Assembly: GCF_030068605.1 (NCBI RefSeq)
Contig: NZ_JASJOU010000020.1
Coordinates: 1 to 64,000 of the forward strand
DNA length: 64,000 nt
From: Xanthocytophaga agilis
GTDB lineage: Bacteria; Bacteroidota; Bacteroidia; Cytophagales; 172606-1
Reading direction: 5' to 3'
Shown here: in pieces, positions 54,753 to 63,588 of the stretch
Layout of the letters: each line of letters opens with the position of its first letter
Position numbering within the stretch: position 1 is the first letter of the stretch
Notes under the pieces: model-generated
What the model was told of the DNA's origin: nothing
Seen by the model: the letters and a program-made list of their open reading frames with translations, nothing else
Databases searched by the model: none
Program-made: the position numbers and the translations under genes

Positions 54753-55676
54753 ATGACAAGCCAGAAATTTTATAGCATTAAAACCATCAGCGAGTTTCAT
54801 CAACTCAGACGGTTGTCTGCCCCTGAACATCCATTGATCAGTATCATCGACCTGGAATGTCTCAGGCATTTACATATAGATGGATATACAACCCTGACAT
54901 TGGATTTTTATTGGATTGCATTGAAAAGATCTTCCAATGTAAAAGTAAGGTATGGACAACAGCTTTATGATTTCAACAAAGGCATCCTCTCATTTATGTC
55001 GCCCAACCAGATTTTTAGTATCGCTCCTGATACTGAAAATGAGGAGCCGGAAAAGTCAGGTTGGGCATTGCTTATTCATCCTGATTTTTTGTGGAATACG
55101 CCATTAGCTAAAAACATCAGACAGTATGAATATTTTACCTATTCCGTGAATGAGGCACTGTTTCTTTCTGAAAAGGAAGAAATACTAATCACTGGTATCA
55201 TTCAAAACATTCAGCAGGAGTACCACACAAACATCGATAAATTCAGCAAACAGATTATTATTTCACAAATTGAAACATTGCTTAGTTATGCTGAAAGATT
55301 TTACCATCGTCAGTTTGTTACCCGTGAAAAAACGAACCATCAGATTTTGGAACGCGTAACTATATTGCTTACCGATTATTTCAATAATGAGAACCTGATA
55401 AGTAGAGGATTGCCTACAGCTCAGTATATTTCAAAAGAACTTGCTATATCTCCCTCTTATTTGCGTAGCCTGCTCAAAATGCTGACAGGACAAAACACCC
55501 AACAGCACATACATAACATGCTGATTGAAAAAGCAAAAGAAAAGCTGTCTACCACTGAATTATCTGTCAGTGAAATTGCCTATCAGTTAGGATTTGAATA
55601 TTCACAATCATTCAGCAAACTGTTTAAGTCCAAAACAGACATGTCTCCGCTGGAGTTTAGGGCTTCATTTGATTAA
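54753..55676 (+). CDS. AraC family transcriptional regulator
   Basis: 307 residues, the same layout as the regulator at 25089-25997: an N-terminal cupin-like domain (YWIALKRSSNVKVRYGQQLYDFNKGILSFMSPNQIF) and a C-terminal AraC HTH pair (SPSYLRSLLKMLTGQNTQQHIHNMLIEKAKEKL and SEIAYQLGFEYSQSFSKLFKSKTDMSPLEFRASF). It follows YceI by 4 nt. It probably autoregulates the YceI operon. Residue similarity to the other AraC is high enough to call them paralogues. Confidence 0.93.
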   Translation: MTSQKFYSIKTISEFHQLRRLSAPEHPLISIIDLECLRHLHIDGYTTLTLDFYWIALKRSSNVKVRYGQQLYDFNKGILSFMSPNQIFSIAPDTENEEPEKSGWALLIHPDFLWNTPLAKNIRQYEYFTYSVNEALFLSEKEEILITGIIQNIQQEYHTNIDKFSKQIIISQIETLLSYAERFYHRQFVTREKTNHQILERVTILLTDYFNNENLISRGLPTAQYISKELAISPSYLRSLLKMLTGQNTQQHIHNMLIEKAKEKLSTTELSVSEIAYQLGFEYSQSFSKLFKSKTDMSPLEFRASFD

Positions 55677-55952
55677 ACCTCTCCTTGTAGTTTGTAGGAT
55701 AGTTAAGATATTCAACTAAGGACCAGAAATAGACTCGATTTTTTTGTAAACAACCCTGTATCTACATGTCTATCATGTGCAGAAAAACTAATCGTAACTT
55801 TTGTTTTCTGTTGTTATTTTTAAGAAATAGAAAATACAAAAAATAAATACAAATCCTCTCACTATCCTCACCTGTAATCATCTTTACATTTTTTGACAGA
55901 AGATTTGTAAGGAAAACAACTCTATCCCGACAAAGAAGGAAAAACTTTCCTT

Positions 55953-57257
55953 ATGAACCATTTTCAAAACATCAGCCGCTGGGCAGTAGTGGCATTTTTA
56001 GCATGTAATCTTTCAGCTTGTAAAGATGATAAGGACAATGCTGTAACACCATCACAGCAAACAACTATCACTGTAGAGAATGTGCTCAACTCAAAACCAT
56101 TGGTAGAGTCAGGTACTTTTCAGGGAACGGGCTCTCCGGCTGTGATTCTTCCGGGACAGATGGTTAGCATTTCGTTTTCAGCAGCCAAAGGAGAGGCTAT
56201 TACATTTGCTACCATGTATGGATGGTCCAATGACTTGTTTTTTGCCCCAGCAAACCCAGGTATTTTGCTATATGACTCCAATGGAATGCCAATAGAAGGG
56301 GATGTTTCTGCACAGATTAAATTATGGGACAATGGTACACGAATCAATCAAAAGCCAGGATCTACAGTGAACCATCCGGGCACTGTAGACAGCCAGTCTG
56401 TTACAGAAGTAAACGGTTCGGATGCACAAGGCAATGCATATACTCCTGCATCCAAACTGGTAAAAGCTACCCTGCAATACAAAGGTAATTCTCAGTTTAC
56501 ACTTACCCTTGAAAACATCTCTGGTGGCACAGCCAACGAAACACCTCTTAGTCCTGGTGTATGGGCGGTTTCGTATATAGTTGGGGGAAACCTGTTGGAT
56601 GCGAATCCTCTCTACACCAGCGGACAGCCTACGGCCAATGGGTTGACCAATATTGCAGAGGCTGGTGACAATTCTGTATTGAGTGCCTATATCAAAGATA
56701 TGACAGGTATTTTCACGCCTCTTTCACCTGTGCTGGTAGTGGTTTATAATGGGATAGATAATCCTATCTATAAGACAGGTGAAGTGGATCGGGGACAAGG
56801 TTTAAGACCATTGGCTCAGCAAGGCAACGCAGATACACTAGCGGCTTATCTGAAAGGAAAGCCTGGGATTAAAGCTGTGTATGTATTGCCAGCTCCCAGT
56901 ACCAAAGTCTTGCTTCCTGTTATTGGCAATCAACAGGGTGGAATGGTTTCACAGCAGATCTCTGTTTCAGCGGGAGATAGAATAGCTATTGCCACGATGT
57001 ATGGCTTTTCCAACGACTGGTTCTTTGCGTCGGCTGATAATGGAGTGGATGCCACCACAAAAGGAGATATTACCTCCACAATCAAACTCTATGATGATGG
57101 CACAGCCATTAATCAGTTCCCAGGAGCTGGAATCACTCAGTTTAATCTGGCAGGTACTCCTTTAAAAGAGTCCCAAGCCATTGCCGAAGTGCCGAATCCC
57201 AATGCGTTTACAACACTGCCTGATATTACAGCAATGATTAAAGTAACGCTTCAATAG
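55953..57257 (+). CDS. Spondin-domain lipoprotein
   Basis: 434 residues. The signal peptide ends in a lipobox (NLSACK, Cys about 23). Two copies of a spondin_N-like module follow (about 38-205 and 222-434), each with the run AITFATMYGWSNDLFFAP / IAIATMYGFSNDWFFAS and an IKLWDNGTxINQ/IKLYDDGTAINQ segment. Spondin N-terminal domains are known as extracellular-matrix modules. In Bacteroidota they are surface lipoproteins of unknown role. Terminated by a strong hairpin at 57294-57328. Confidence 0.88.
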   Translation: MNHFQNISRWAVVAFLACNLSACKDDKDNAVTPSQQTTITVENVLNSKPLVESGTFQGTGSPAVILPGQMVSISFSAAKGEAITFATMYGWSNDLFFAPANPGILLYDSNGMPIEGDVSAQIKLWDNGTRINQKPGSTVNHPGTVDSQSVTEVNGSDAQGNAYTPASKLVKATLQYKGNSQFTLTLENISGGTANETPLSPGVWAVSYIVGGNLLDANPLYTSGQPTANGLTNIAEAGDNSVLSAYIKDMTGIFTPLSPVLVVVYNGIDNPIYKTGEVDRGQGLRPLAQQGNADTLAAYLKGKPGIKAVYVLPAPSTKVLLPVIGNQQGGMVSQQISVSAGDRIAIATMYGFSNDWFFASADNGVDATTKGDITSTIKLYDDGTAINQFPGAGITQFNLAGTPLKESQAIAEVPNPNAFTTLPDITAMIKVTLQ

Positions 57258-57293
57258 GCTTTAATACAGGAATAGCTGAAAATACAGTTTTAG

Positions 57294-57328
57294 AAAAAAA
57301 GATTGGTCTTCAAGACCAGTCTTTTTTT
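57294..57328 (+). terminator. Bidirectional-looking terminator
   Basis: AAAAAAAGATTGGTC and its near-complement GACCAGTCTTTTTTT around a short loop. Seven T follow the stem. Confidence 0.85.
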
Positions 57329-57404
57329 GCGTTAGTAACTCACTGATCAGACATTAGCCATTTGCACATTTTAACTGTGCAGAATAAGAGACTATTACTT
57401 TACA

Positions 57405-58652
57405 ATGAAACAGGTATACAGTATGCAACAGTCCAGCCACACTCCAGAACTATTTCGATTTCAAATTAACTTTAGTGAGGACCAGCTTACTGATTTGAAA
57501 TACAGATTGCAACATACTCAATGGCCGGATGATCCAGACAATCAAGACTGGAAATATGGCGTCAATGGCAGGTATCTGAAAACGCTTGTAAATTATTGGA
57601 TTACCTCCTATAACTGGCGTGAAGTAGAACAGCAGATGAATCAGTTTTCTCACTACAAAGTAACTATACAGGATACGCCCATCCACTTTATCTATCAGAA
57701 AAGCCCCCATTCTACGGCTATTCCTATCCTTTTAACCCACGGATGGCCCTGGTCATTTTGGGATATGCACAAACTAATCGCTCCCTTAACCAATCCCGAA
57801 ATATATGGCGGAAACTCTGAGGATGCATTTGATGTGATTGTTCCATCTGTTCCGGGATATGGATTTTCCACACCGGCTCCCGCAGGCATCAATTTTTGGA
57901 AAACTGCTGATCTATGGCATATACTCATGCAGAAAATTTTGGGTTATACCCACTATGCTGCCAGTGGTGGAGACTGGGGAGCACTGATTACTTCTCAGTT
58001 AGGTCATAAATATGCGGACAGCCTGTATGGTATTCATCTGATGCATACGATGGAACTTGACCAGTTTAATACCGAAAAGCCTTGGGATGTAATGGCCAGC
58101 CATAAAACAGCAGAGAATACACCATCCCAGATCCGAAAGCAGGCACTCAACCGCATGAAAGTATTTGTAAGCCACTATGCTGTACATATACTTGATCCTC
58201 AAACGATAGCCTATGGTCTGCAGGACTCCCCAGTCGGTCTGCTGGCCTGGCTACTGGAACGCTGGCGCTCGTGGGCACAAACTGAGAATGGCAATATTGA
58301 AACAGCATTTTCCAAAGAACATATGATTACCAACGCTATGCTCTATTATATGACAGGAACAGTGGTTTCTTCCATGAGATTTTATGCAGATAGTGCTCAT
58401 TATCCCTGGCAACCTAGTCATACCCATAGGCCTCTTATCCAGGCACCAACAGGGATCACTTTTCTGGGAGGAGAAAATCCTTCAGGAGTAACGACACAAC
58501 AACGTGTAGAAGCATTTAAAAAGGGACCGAAAGCAGCTTTGTACAATCTTCACTATATAAATCCACATGAAAGGGGAGGTCATTTCGGCTATTATGAAAA
58601 TCCGGCTGCAGTCATTGAAGATATCCGGGTAATGTTTCGAACCCTGCGGTAG
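57405..58652 (+). CDS. Epoxide hydrolase (EHN-type alpha/beta hydrolase)
   Basis: 415 residues (an ATG at 57423 is an alternative start). The N-terminal EHN region runs from about 15 to 120 (FQINFSEDQLTDLKYRL... WPDDPDNQDWKYGV). The oxyanion HGWPWSF and the nucleophile Asp in AASGGDWGALITSQLG follow, then the cap with two Tyr and the charge-relay His in HERGGHFGYYENP. Opens epoxides to diols in the cytosol, natural substrate unknown. Monocistronic. Confidence 0.92.
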   Translation: MKQVYSMQQSSHTPELFRFQINFSEDQLTDLKYRLQHTQWPDDPDNQDWKYGVNGRYLKTLVNYWITSYNWREVEQQMNQFSHYKVTIQDTPIHFIYQKSPHSTAIPILLTHGWPWSFWDMHKLIAPLTNPEIYGGNSEDAFDVIVPSVPGYGFSTPAPAGINFWKTADLWHILMQKILGYTHYAASGGDWGALITSQLGHKYADSLYGIHLMHTMELDQFNTEKPWDVMASHKTAENTPSQIRKQALNRMKVFVSHYAVHILDPQTIAYGLQDSPVGLLAWLLERWRSWAQTENGNIETAFSKEHMITNAMLYYMTGTVVSSMRFYADSAHYPWQPSHTHRPLIQAPTGITFLGGENPSGVTTQQRVEAFKKGPKAALYNLHYINPHERGGHFGYYENPAAVIEDIRVMFRTLR

Positions 58653-58784
58653 GAAAATCATAGGGATGCTTATGGTAAATCACGTATTGTACTAGTTATT
58701 TTCTACACCTCCGCCATATTCTAAACGGTGATTATTTTCTTGCAACCATACGGCTAAGTTTCTGTAATAAGAGAATCGGCCTGT

Positions 58785-59279
58785 TTAACAAGCCGGTTCC
58801 TTTATTGACTTATTTTTTGCACGAGCCAGCCAGGCATCCACTGAAAATATTCCTGCACCTGTCAAAATAAGAGAGACTAATCCTACTATATACAACAGAT
58901 TAATCTCATACCCTATGGGACCAAATACAGGACCTTGTGGTGTTAGGCCAATGGTTTTAACCGAGCTGAATCCATAGTGGATATGTATAGAAAACATAGC
59001 CACCAGCATAATGCCTATGAGAGGTATCGCTGCAATACTGACGAATACTCCCAATACGATAGCGACCCCTCCAGATAGTTCTAGCATTGTACAGATCCAG
59101 GCAATTGCTTCGGGAAAAGGAATGTGTATCTGGGTGAGTAACTTTCCAAAACCTTCCGGACCCCTGCTTAATTTAGCCCAGCCATGTGTAATAAAACCAA
59201 ACCCAATAATGAGCCTTAAAAAGAAAGGACTCCATGTGTAATGGTTCTTTTTTAAGGTAAACAATATTTTATCTATCAT
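58785..59279 (-). CDS. DoxX family membrane protein
   Basis: 164 residues from ATG 59279 (the longer frame to 59381 adds a hydrophobic tract with no family support). Four membrane helices: about 17-35, 60-80, 85-105 and 125-145. Family signatures: RLIIGFGFITHGWAKL and LELSGGVAIVLGVF. DoxX proteins accompany redox enzymes, and in some bacteria form membrane oxidoreductase complexes with other thiol-stress proteins. It is the last gene of the leftward set ECF sigma, anti-sigma, Met-rich protein, peroxiredoxin, DoxX, though a 158-bp gap precedes it. Confidence 0.9.
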   Translation of the reverse strand: MIDKILFTLKKNHYTWSPFFLRLIIGFGFITHGWAKLSRGPEGFGKLLTQIHIPFPEAIAWICTMLELSGGVAIVLGVFVSIAAIPLIGIMLVAMFSIHIHYGFSSVKTIGLTPQGPVFGPIGYEINLLYIVGLVSLILTGAGIFSVDAWLARAKNKSIKEPAC

Positions 59280-59437
59280 AATGAACCTGAATAAGAAAGT
59301 GATGGAAGTTCTCACTTGCAGGCTCTGCCAAACTTTAACCAGAATCGTCACAGTTACAAGGCCAGAGGATATAAACTTCAAAACCTAAGCTAGTATCTAA
59401 AACTAGTATCTACTCAAACAAAAAGTGGGGATCACTC

Positions 59438-60142
59438 TCAGCTTTTAGACTTGTTTGCCTTCATGATAGCCCCTGCCACAGATTGAAGAATATCTGGATT
59501 GATGCGTTGTTTGAAGTCAGGATTAATATACTCAAACTGAATGATTCCATTGGTATCTACAATGAAAACAGAGGGCACTGGTAGAAGTTTATCTTTATTT
59601 TTACCATTTGAACCTTCAAGTAATAGTGTCCCATAACTGGTTGGTCCTGTGTAAGCAATTCCAAATTGTTTTGAAAGGGTAATCTCACTATCAGATAAGA
59701 GAGTATAAGTTAGCCTTTCTTTATCCATCGTTTTAGTCAGGTTTTCAGGGCTGTCGGTGCTGATCGCAATAATCTGGTATCCCATTTTGCGAAGTTCACC
59801 TTCTATTTTCTGGATAGCAGCCAGCTGCTTATTGCAGAAAGGACACCATCCACCACGGTAAAAAATAAGTATAGACGGCTTTTCGCGTAATTTCTCCTTT
59901 AGAGAGACCATGTTTCCTTTGGCATCCGGCAGAGAAATCAGTGGCACCGATTCCCCAACTAGTAATGGGCTGATATCAGTTGGTGTTTTGGCAATCGTAG
60001 AGTCAGCAGGTCCATTACTTGGCTGGCTGAGCAATGTATTTCTTGTTGCTGCTTGAATCTGATAACCTACGATAAAGTTTACAGCCAGCAAAAAGGCAAA
60101 TACCTCTTTTTTTAGTAAAGATTTAGGTATGAAAAAGTTCAT
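59438..60142 (-). CDS. Exported peroxiredoxin (AhpC/TSA-like)
   Basis: 234 residues from ATG 60142 (a later start than 60193, because it leaves the signal peptide VFAFLLAVNFIVGYQIQAA near the N-terminus). The AhpC/TSA fold has the active site FYRGGWCPFCNKQLAAI (peroxidatic Cys, CPFC), then STDSPENLTKTM and PSVFIVDTNGIIQFEYINPDF. The protein probably reduces peroxides or other oxidants in the periplasm. Placed between the Met-rich gene and DoxX in the sigma-factor cluster. Confidence 0.88.
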   Translation of the reverse strand: MNFFIPKSLLKKEVFAFLLAVNFIVGYQIQAATRNTLLSQPSNGPADSTIAKTPTDISPLLVGESVPLISLPDAKGNMVSLKEKLREKPSILIFYRGGWCPFCNKQLAAIQKIEGELRKMGYQIIAISTDSPENLTKTMDKERLTYTLLSDSEITLSKQFGIAYTGPTSYGTLLLEGSNGKNKDKLLPVPSVFIVDTNGIIQFEYINPDFKQRINPDILQSVAGAIMKANKSKS

Positions 60143-60183
60143 GGTTGCAGAATTAGTTTGAGGTAAATAAACAATTGAAAAAC

Positions 60184-60209
60184 AAGGGTTCAACAGTAGC
60201 TGAACCCTT
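60184..60209 (-). terminator. Rho-independent terminator
   Basis: Perfect 9-bp stem AAGGGTTCA / TGAACCCTT with an 8-nt loop, followed on the minus strand by TTGTTTTTC, just after the Met-rich gene. Confidence 0.75.
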
Positions 60210-60217
60210 ATTAGGCT

Positions 60218-60520
60218 TTACATTTTACTGGCAGCTCCTTTTTTCTTCATTTTATCATCTGACATCTTATCCTTATCAGACATCTTACTTCCAGTTGTTT
60301 TATTACCACTCATTTTGTCTGCATGCATTTTATTATCAGACATCTTGTCCATCTTTTTGTCCATTTTGTGATCCATTTTAGACATTTTGGAATGATCTCC
60401 TTTTGCCATTTTAGATGTATCTTTTGATGTAGAAGGAGTTGTCTGAGCATTGGATTGAATGGTCACAAAAGCTACTGCAACAGCAGTCAGGAGAAATGTT
60501 TTCAGGCTTTTCATTGTCAT
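60218..60520 (-). CDS. Periplasmic Met/Lys-rich protein (MrpX-like)
   Basis: 100 residues from ATG 60520. Signal peptide 1-26 (LLTAVAVAFVTIQSNAQ), then a 74-residue mature chain built almost only of Met, Lys, Asp, Ser, Asn, His, Thr, Gly and Ala. Twelve of the 74 residues are Met, and all twelve are preceded by Lys (KM). There is no Cys, Trp, Leu, Ile or Val in the mature part, so it is unlikely to fold. This matches the described design of MrpX, a periplasmic peptide that is oxidised by hypochlorite and repaired by a YedY-type reductase. The promoter at 60550-60581 is an ECF-type match. A metal-binding role is the main alternative. Confidence 0.8.
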   Translation of the reverse strand: MTMKSLKTFLLTAVAVAFVTIQSNAQTTPSTSKDTSKMAKGDHSKMSKMDHKMDKKMDKMSDNKMHADKMSGNKTTGSKMSDKDKMSDDKMKKKGAASKM

Positions 60521-60549
60521 AAGGTTTAGTAGATGGAAACTGTTTTTCT

Positions 60550-60581
60550 CCTTTAGTCGCATCTTTCTGAGAAACCTTACA
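60550..60581 (-). promoter_or_regulatory. ECF-type promoter of the Met-rich gene
   Basis: On the minus strand TGTAAGGTTT, 12 nt, CGACTAAAGG, ending 30 nt before the ATG. Same boxes and spacer as at 61543-61574 and 61593-61624. Confidence 0.8.
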
Positions 60582-60588
60582 AAAAGAA

Positions 60589-60864
60589 TTAATTTTTATT
60601 TAGCTGCTGATCAATTTTGTCCTGAAGTTGTTTTTTGTAATCATCATCTAGTGTAAATTGCTGATGTTGGGAATTGGTAAACATATCCTTTACCATTCTG
60701 TTAATCAGAATACTTTGTTTTTCAAATGTCCGACAGATCGAACAGCCTGCCAGATGAATTCTTAATTCCAGTTTTTCCCGAAGCGTCAGAGAAGCCAGTT
60801 GTTTCTTTTCAATCAGAAACGTAGCCTTTCTGCAGTTGTATTGTATTTTCTTCAATGGTCCCAT
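60589..60864 (-). CDS. Zinc-type (ZAS) anti-sigma factor
   Basis: 91 residues. The ZAS pattern is visible: Cys11, then His37-x3-Cys41-x2-Cys44 in HLAGCSICR. No membrane helix follows, so it is a soluble anti-sigma factor of the RsrA-like kind, in which oxidation of zinc-bound Cys releases the sigma factor. It starts 29 nt after the sigma gene stop on the same strand. Pairing with the upstream ECF sigma is inferred from order and motif. Confidence 0.88.
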   Translation of the reverse strand: MGPLKKIQYNCRKATFLIEKKQLASLTLREKLELRIHLAGCSICRTFEKQSILINRMVKDMFTNSQHQQFTLDDDYKKQLQDKIDQQLNKN

Positions 60865-60893
60865 GTGTATAGGTTAACATGTATATGTATTGG

Positions 60894-61493
60894 CTAACTC
60901 CAGTTTTTTTGAAGGCATGCCCTTAGATTTACTTTTGTACGATGGATGATAACCCAAAAATTTGAGGGAGTTACTTTTAAGGCCGTGCAAATAGCATCTG
61001 TATCTTCTTCATCCATGTGTTTCATCGTGAATACTGAAAGCCAGAGGGCTGGCAATTTTTTCATACAAAGCTGAAGAATATGGGTAAATTCACTCTGGGT
61101 GAATGGGTCCTGATCTTCTATTCCGAAAGCCTGTGGCCGGTGAGGTACATTCCAGTGTCCGTCATCCGGATCAAAAAAGTCTTCCTGTTGCTTTTCTGCA
61201 CTAACGCTATCTGTACTGTGAAGGAACTGGGACGATTTTTTCCGATATACATCCACTATTTTGTATTTTAGGATAGCCGTAAGCCACGTTTTTTCTGTAC
61301 TGCTACCTTTAAATTGATCTGCTCTTTCGAGGGCAGCCAGAAAGGTCTCCTGAACAAGATCCCTGGCTAACTCCTCGTCCGTAAGTCGGGATAAGGCATA
61401 GGTATATAAATAATCGGCATAGCGACTTACCCATTGGTGTGGATTAATAGGTAGATCGGTTGTGATGTTAAAATCCTTGTTTTCAGCTTGCAT
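60894..61493 (-). CDS. ECF-type RNA polymerase sigma factor
   Basis: 199 residues. Region 2 is in WVSRYADYLYTYALSRLTDEELARDLVQETFLAALE, with FKGSSTEKTWLTAILKYKIVDVYRK as its end. A linker with acidic and proline-rich text (about 90-130) is followed by region 4 (FTHILQLCMKKLPALWLSVFTMKHMDEEDTDAICTALKVTPSNFWVIIHRTKVNLR). It has a promoter of its own target type at 61543-61574, so it is autoregulated. It controls the cluster described at 58.8-63.3 kb. Confidence 0.95.
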   Translation of the reverse strand: MQAENKDFNITTDLPINPHQWVSRYADYLYTYALSRLTDEELARDLVQETFLAALERADQFKGSSTEKTWLTAILKYKIVDVYRKKSSQFLHSTDSVSAEKQQEDFFDPDDGHWNVPHRPQAFGIEDQDPFTQSEFTHILQLCMKKLPALWLSVFTMKHMDEEDTDAICTALKVTPSNFWVIIHRTKVNLRACLQKNWS

Positions 61494-61542
61494 GGATACG
61501 TAAAATAGTATGCATTGGGTTTGTTATCCCCAAAGGGGATAC

Positions 61543-61574
61543 CCTTTAGTCGGAGGCTAGAGAAAAACCTTACA
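61543..61574 (-). promoter_or_regulatory. ECF-type promoter of the sigma factor gene
   Basis: Minus strand: TGTAAGGTTT, 12 nt, CGACTAAAGG, 50 nt before the sigma ATG. Autoregulation is inferred. Confidence 0.8.
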
Positions 61575-61592
61575 AAAAAAAGCAAAAAAAAA

Positions 61593-61624
61593 TGTAAGGT
61601 TTTATTCTGTGATCCGACTAAACC
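61593..61624 (+). promoter_or_regulatory. ECF-type promoter facing the cytochrome b / molybdopterin genes
   Basis: Plus strand: TGTAAGGTTT, 12 nt, CGACTAAACC. It is divergent from the sigma promoter. The AAAACCTTACA/TGTAAGGTTTT arms of the two promoters form an 11-bp inverted repeat. Confidence 0.75.
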
Positions 61625-61800
61625 TGAAAATCGAATCAACAGGGCATATGAAAATAGTACATTTCTCTTTTATTGGAAATAGAGTAACGTTTTCTGAACA
61701 CCTTTCCAGTATTATAATGTTACCAGCAACACCTAAATGCGGAAGTATAGTTTGTTTTGACCAATAATCTGAAAGATATATATTAATCCAAAAGGTATCT

Positions 61801-62520
61801 ATGAAAGTCATCAAAGAAAAACATTCCTTCCTTATGAGGTGGACCCATTGGGTAAACTTCCCTGTTCTGACTGTTATGATCTGGAGTGGCCTGCTTATCT
61901 ACTGGGCTAATGACGTATACACTATCACTATTTTCGACTATACCCTGATTCATTTCTTTCCGCAGTGGTTTTATGACGTATTCTCTATTCCACAGCGTCT
62001 GGCAGAAGGAATGGCATTTCACTTTTTGTTTATGTGGTTCTTTATACTGAACGGAGCGTTGTATCTGCTCTATACAATTTTCTCTGGTTCATGGAAACAA
62101 CTCTTACCCAACCGACATTCCTTTACAGAAGCCTGGCAGGTAGTTTTGTATGATCTGCATCTGAGGAAAACGGCTCCCCTGCAAGGCAAATACAATGCTG
62201 CGCAGCGCATTGCTTATACGGCTATCATTGTAATGGGCATAGGTTCTACTGTTACCGGGCTGGCTATTTATAAACCTGTTCAGCTCAACTGGCTCACATG
62301 GCTTTGTGGGGGGTATCACCTGGCTCGAATTGAGCATTTCGGTTTAACAATAGGATATGTACTCTTCTTTGTTATTCATCTTGCTCAGGTGATTCGTGCC
62401 GGATGGAATAACTTCCGGGCTGTGATAGCTGGATTTGAAGTTGTAGATCAGCCCAACGTGACAACGCCGGTGAATTCAGTGACTGATGAAAATCTTCTTC
62501 CCCATGTTTCTCATGAATAA
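61801..62520 (+). CDS. Cytochrome b (b561/YedZ-role) membrane subunit
   Basis: 239 residues with four membrane helices (about 17-37, 71-96, 138-158 and 178-200). Candidate haem-ligand His residues: His16 in MRWTHWVNF, His in AFHFLFMW, and His in GYHLARIEHFGL and FFVIHLAQV. This is the cytochrome b/b6-type quinol oxidase subunit usual beside YedY-like enzymes (MsrQ role). The molybdopterin gene starts 20 nt after its stop. Transcribed from the ECF-type promoter at 61593. Confidence 0.9.
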   Translation: MKVIKEKHSFLMRWTHWVNFPVLTVMIWSGLLIYWANDVYTITIFDYTLIHFFPQWFYDVFSIPQRLAEGMAFHFLFMWFFILNGALYLLYTIFSGSWKQLLPNRHSFTEAWQVVLYDLHLRKTAPLQGKYNAAQRIAYTAIIVMGIGSTVTGLAIYKPVQLNWLTWLCGGYHLARIEHFGLTIGYVLFFVIHLAQVIRAGWNNFRAVIAGFEVVDQPNVTTPVNSVTDENLLPHVSHE

Positions 62521-62540
62521 AGCTCCCGTTAAATACTCGT

Positions 62541-63329
62541 ATGGAAAATAAAGAATTAAAGAGACCTTCATTTGAAGCGACTATAGATAGAAAGATCAAA
62601 AGACGTACGTTCATTTCTTTTGCAAGCTTTTTTGCACTATCAGGTTTGGGTCTGGGTGCATGGAAATGGTTATATAATTCTCCTGAAGAGATTTCAGGTA
62701 TCACTGCTGGTGCACACAAACCTCTACGCGATGCCCTCAATACCTCTGAGCAGGTTTTCAAACAAGTATACAGTAACACCCATCTGGTAAAAACATATCC
62801 CAAATCGATGGCTGCAACGAATGTTCGGGTAAATGGAGACATTGGCCTTACAGATGAAACATTTCGTGTTCAGGACTGGCAACTCGAAGTAGAGAAAGAA
62901 GCAGGTAAGTTGCTCACAATAGGCATGGAGCAACTCAAAAAATTACCGAAGACAGAAATTATCTATTCGTTCAAATGCATAGAAGGTTGGGATCAGATTC
63001 AGCACTGGGGCGGTTTGCGCTTTAGTGACTTTATCCAGCATTTTAACCTTGAATCTCAATCGAAGAAAGCCTATGTTGGCATGCAAACTCCTGATGAACA
63101 ATATTATGTAGGGATAGATCGGGAAAGTACCCTGCATCCCCAGACTATTCTTGCATACGAGATGAATGGCTATCCCATACCGGTTGAAAATGGAGCCCCT
63201 CTGCGGTTGATTATTCCGGTTAAATATGGTGTGAAGAATCTGAAACGAATTGGAAAAATCACATTTAGCGATACGCGTCCGAGAGACTTCTGGGCTGAAC
63301 AGGGATATGATTACTATTCAGGGTTATAA
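62541..63329 (+). CDS. MsrP/YedY-like molybdopterin-dependent oxidoreductase
   Basis: 262 residues. A twin-arginine signal (KIKRRTFISFASFFALSG) means it is exported folded with its cofactor. The sulfite-oxidase fold carries the Mo-ligand Cys146 in YSFKCIEGWDQ, with GAPLRLIIPVKYGVKNLKRIGKITF near the end, as in the YedY/MsrP branch. Such enzymes reduce methionine sulfoxide on periplasmic proteins with electrons from the cytochrome b partner upstream. Substrate here is inferred from context (a Met-rich periplasmic protein in the same regulon). Confidence 0.9.
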   Translation: MENKELKRPSFEATIDRKIKRRTFISFASFFALSGLGLGAWKWLYNSPEEISGITAGAHKPLRDALNTSEQVFKQVYSNTHLVKTYPKSMAATNVRVNGDIGLTDETFRVQDWQLEVEKEAGKLLTIGMEQLKKLPKTEIIYSFKCIEGWDQIQHWGGLRFSDFIQHFNLESQSKKAYVGMQTPDEQYYVGIDRESTLHPQTILAYEMNGYPIPVENGAPLRLIIPVKYGVKNLKRIGKITFSDTRPRDFWAEQGYDYYSGL

Positions 63330-63370
63330 TGGTTCTAACATAACAATTCAAATACTATCTGTATGTATAT

Positions 63371-63405
63371 AAAAGAAGGATGGGTATCGTATCCATCCTT
63401 CTTTT
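63371..63405 (+). terminator. Rho-independent terminator
   Basis: AAAAGAAGGATGG and its complement CCATCCTTCTTTT around a 9-nt loop. Perfect 13-bp pairing, T-rich 3' arm, about 40 nt after the molybdopterin gene. Confidence 0.88.
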
Positions 63406-63588
63406 CACCATAAATCATCTGATGTAAATGAAATGTTATGTTTAGTGGATGTGAACCATCGTATTCAGATATAATCTATAGTTTATTCCTCCAGGATTGT
63501 TGTTTACTATTCTGCAAACAATCAGCTTTCCTACCATGTCTGTCAACTATTGCTATCGATCTATCAAATAGTGTGATAACAGTCATTA

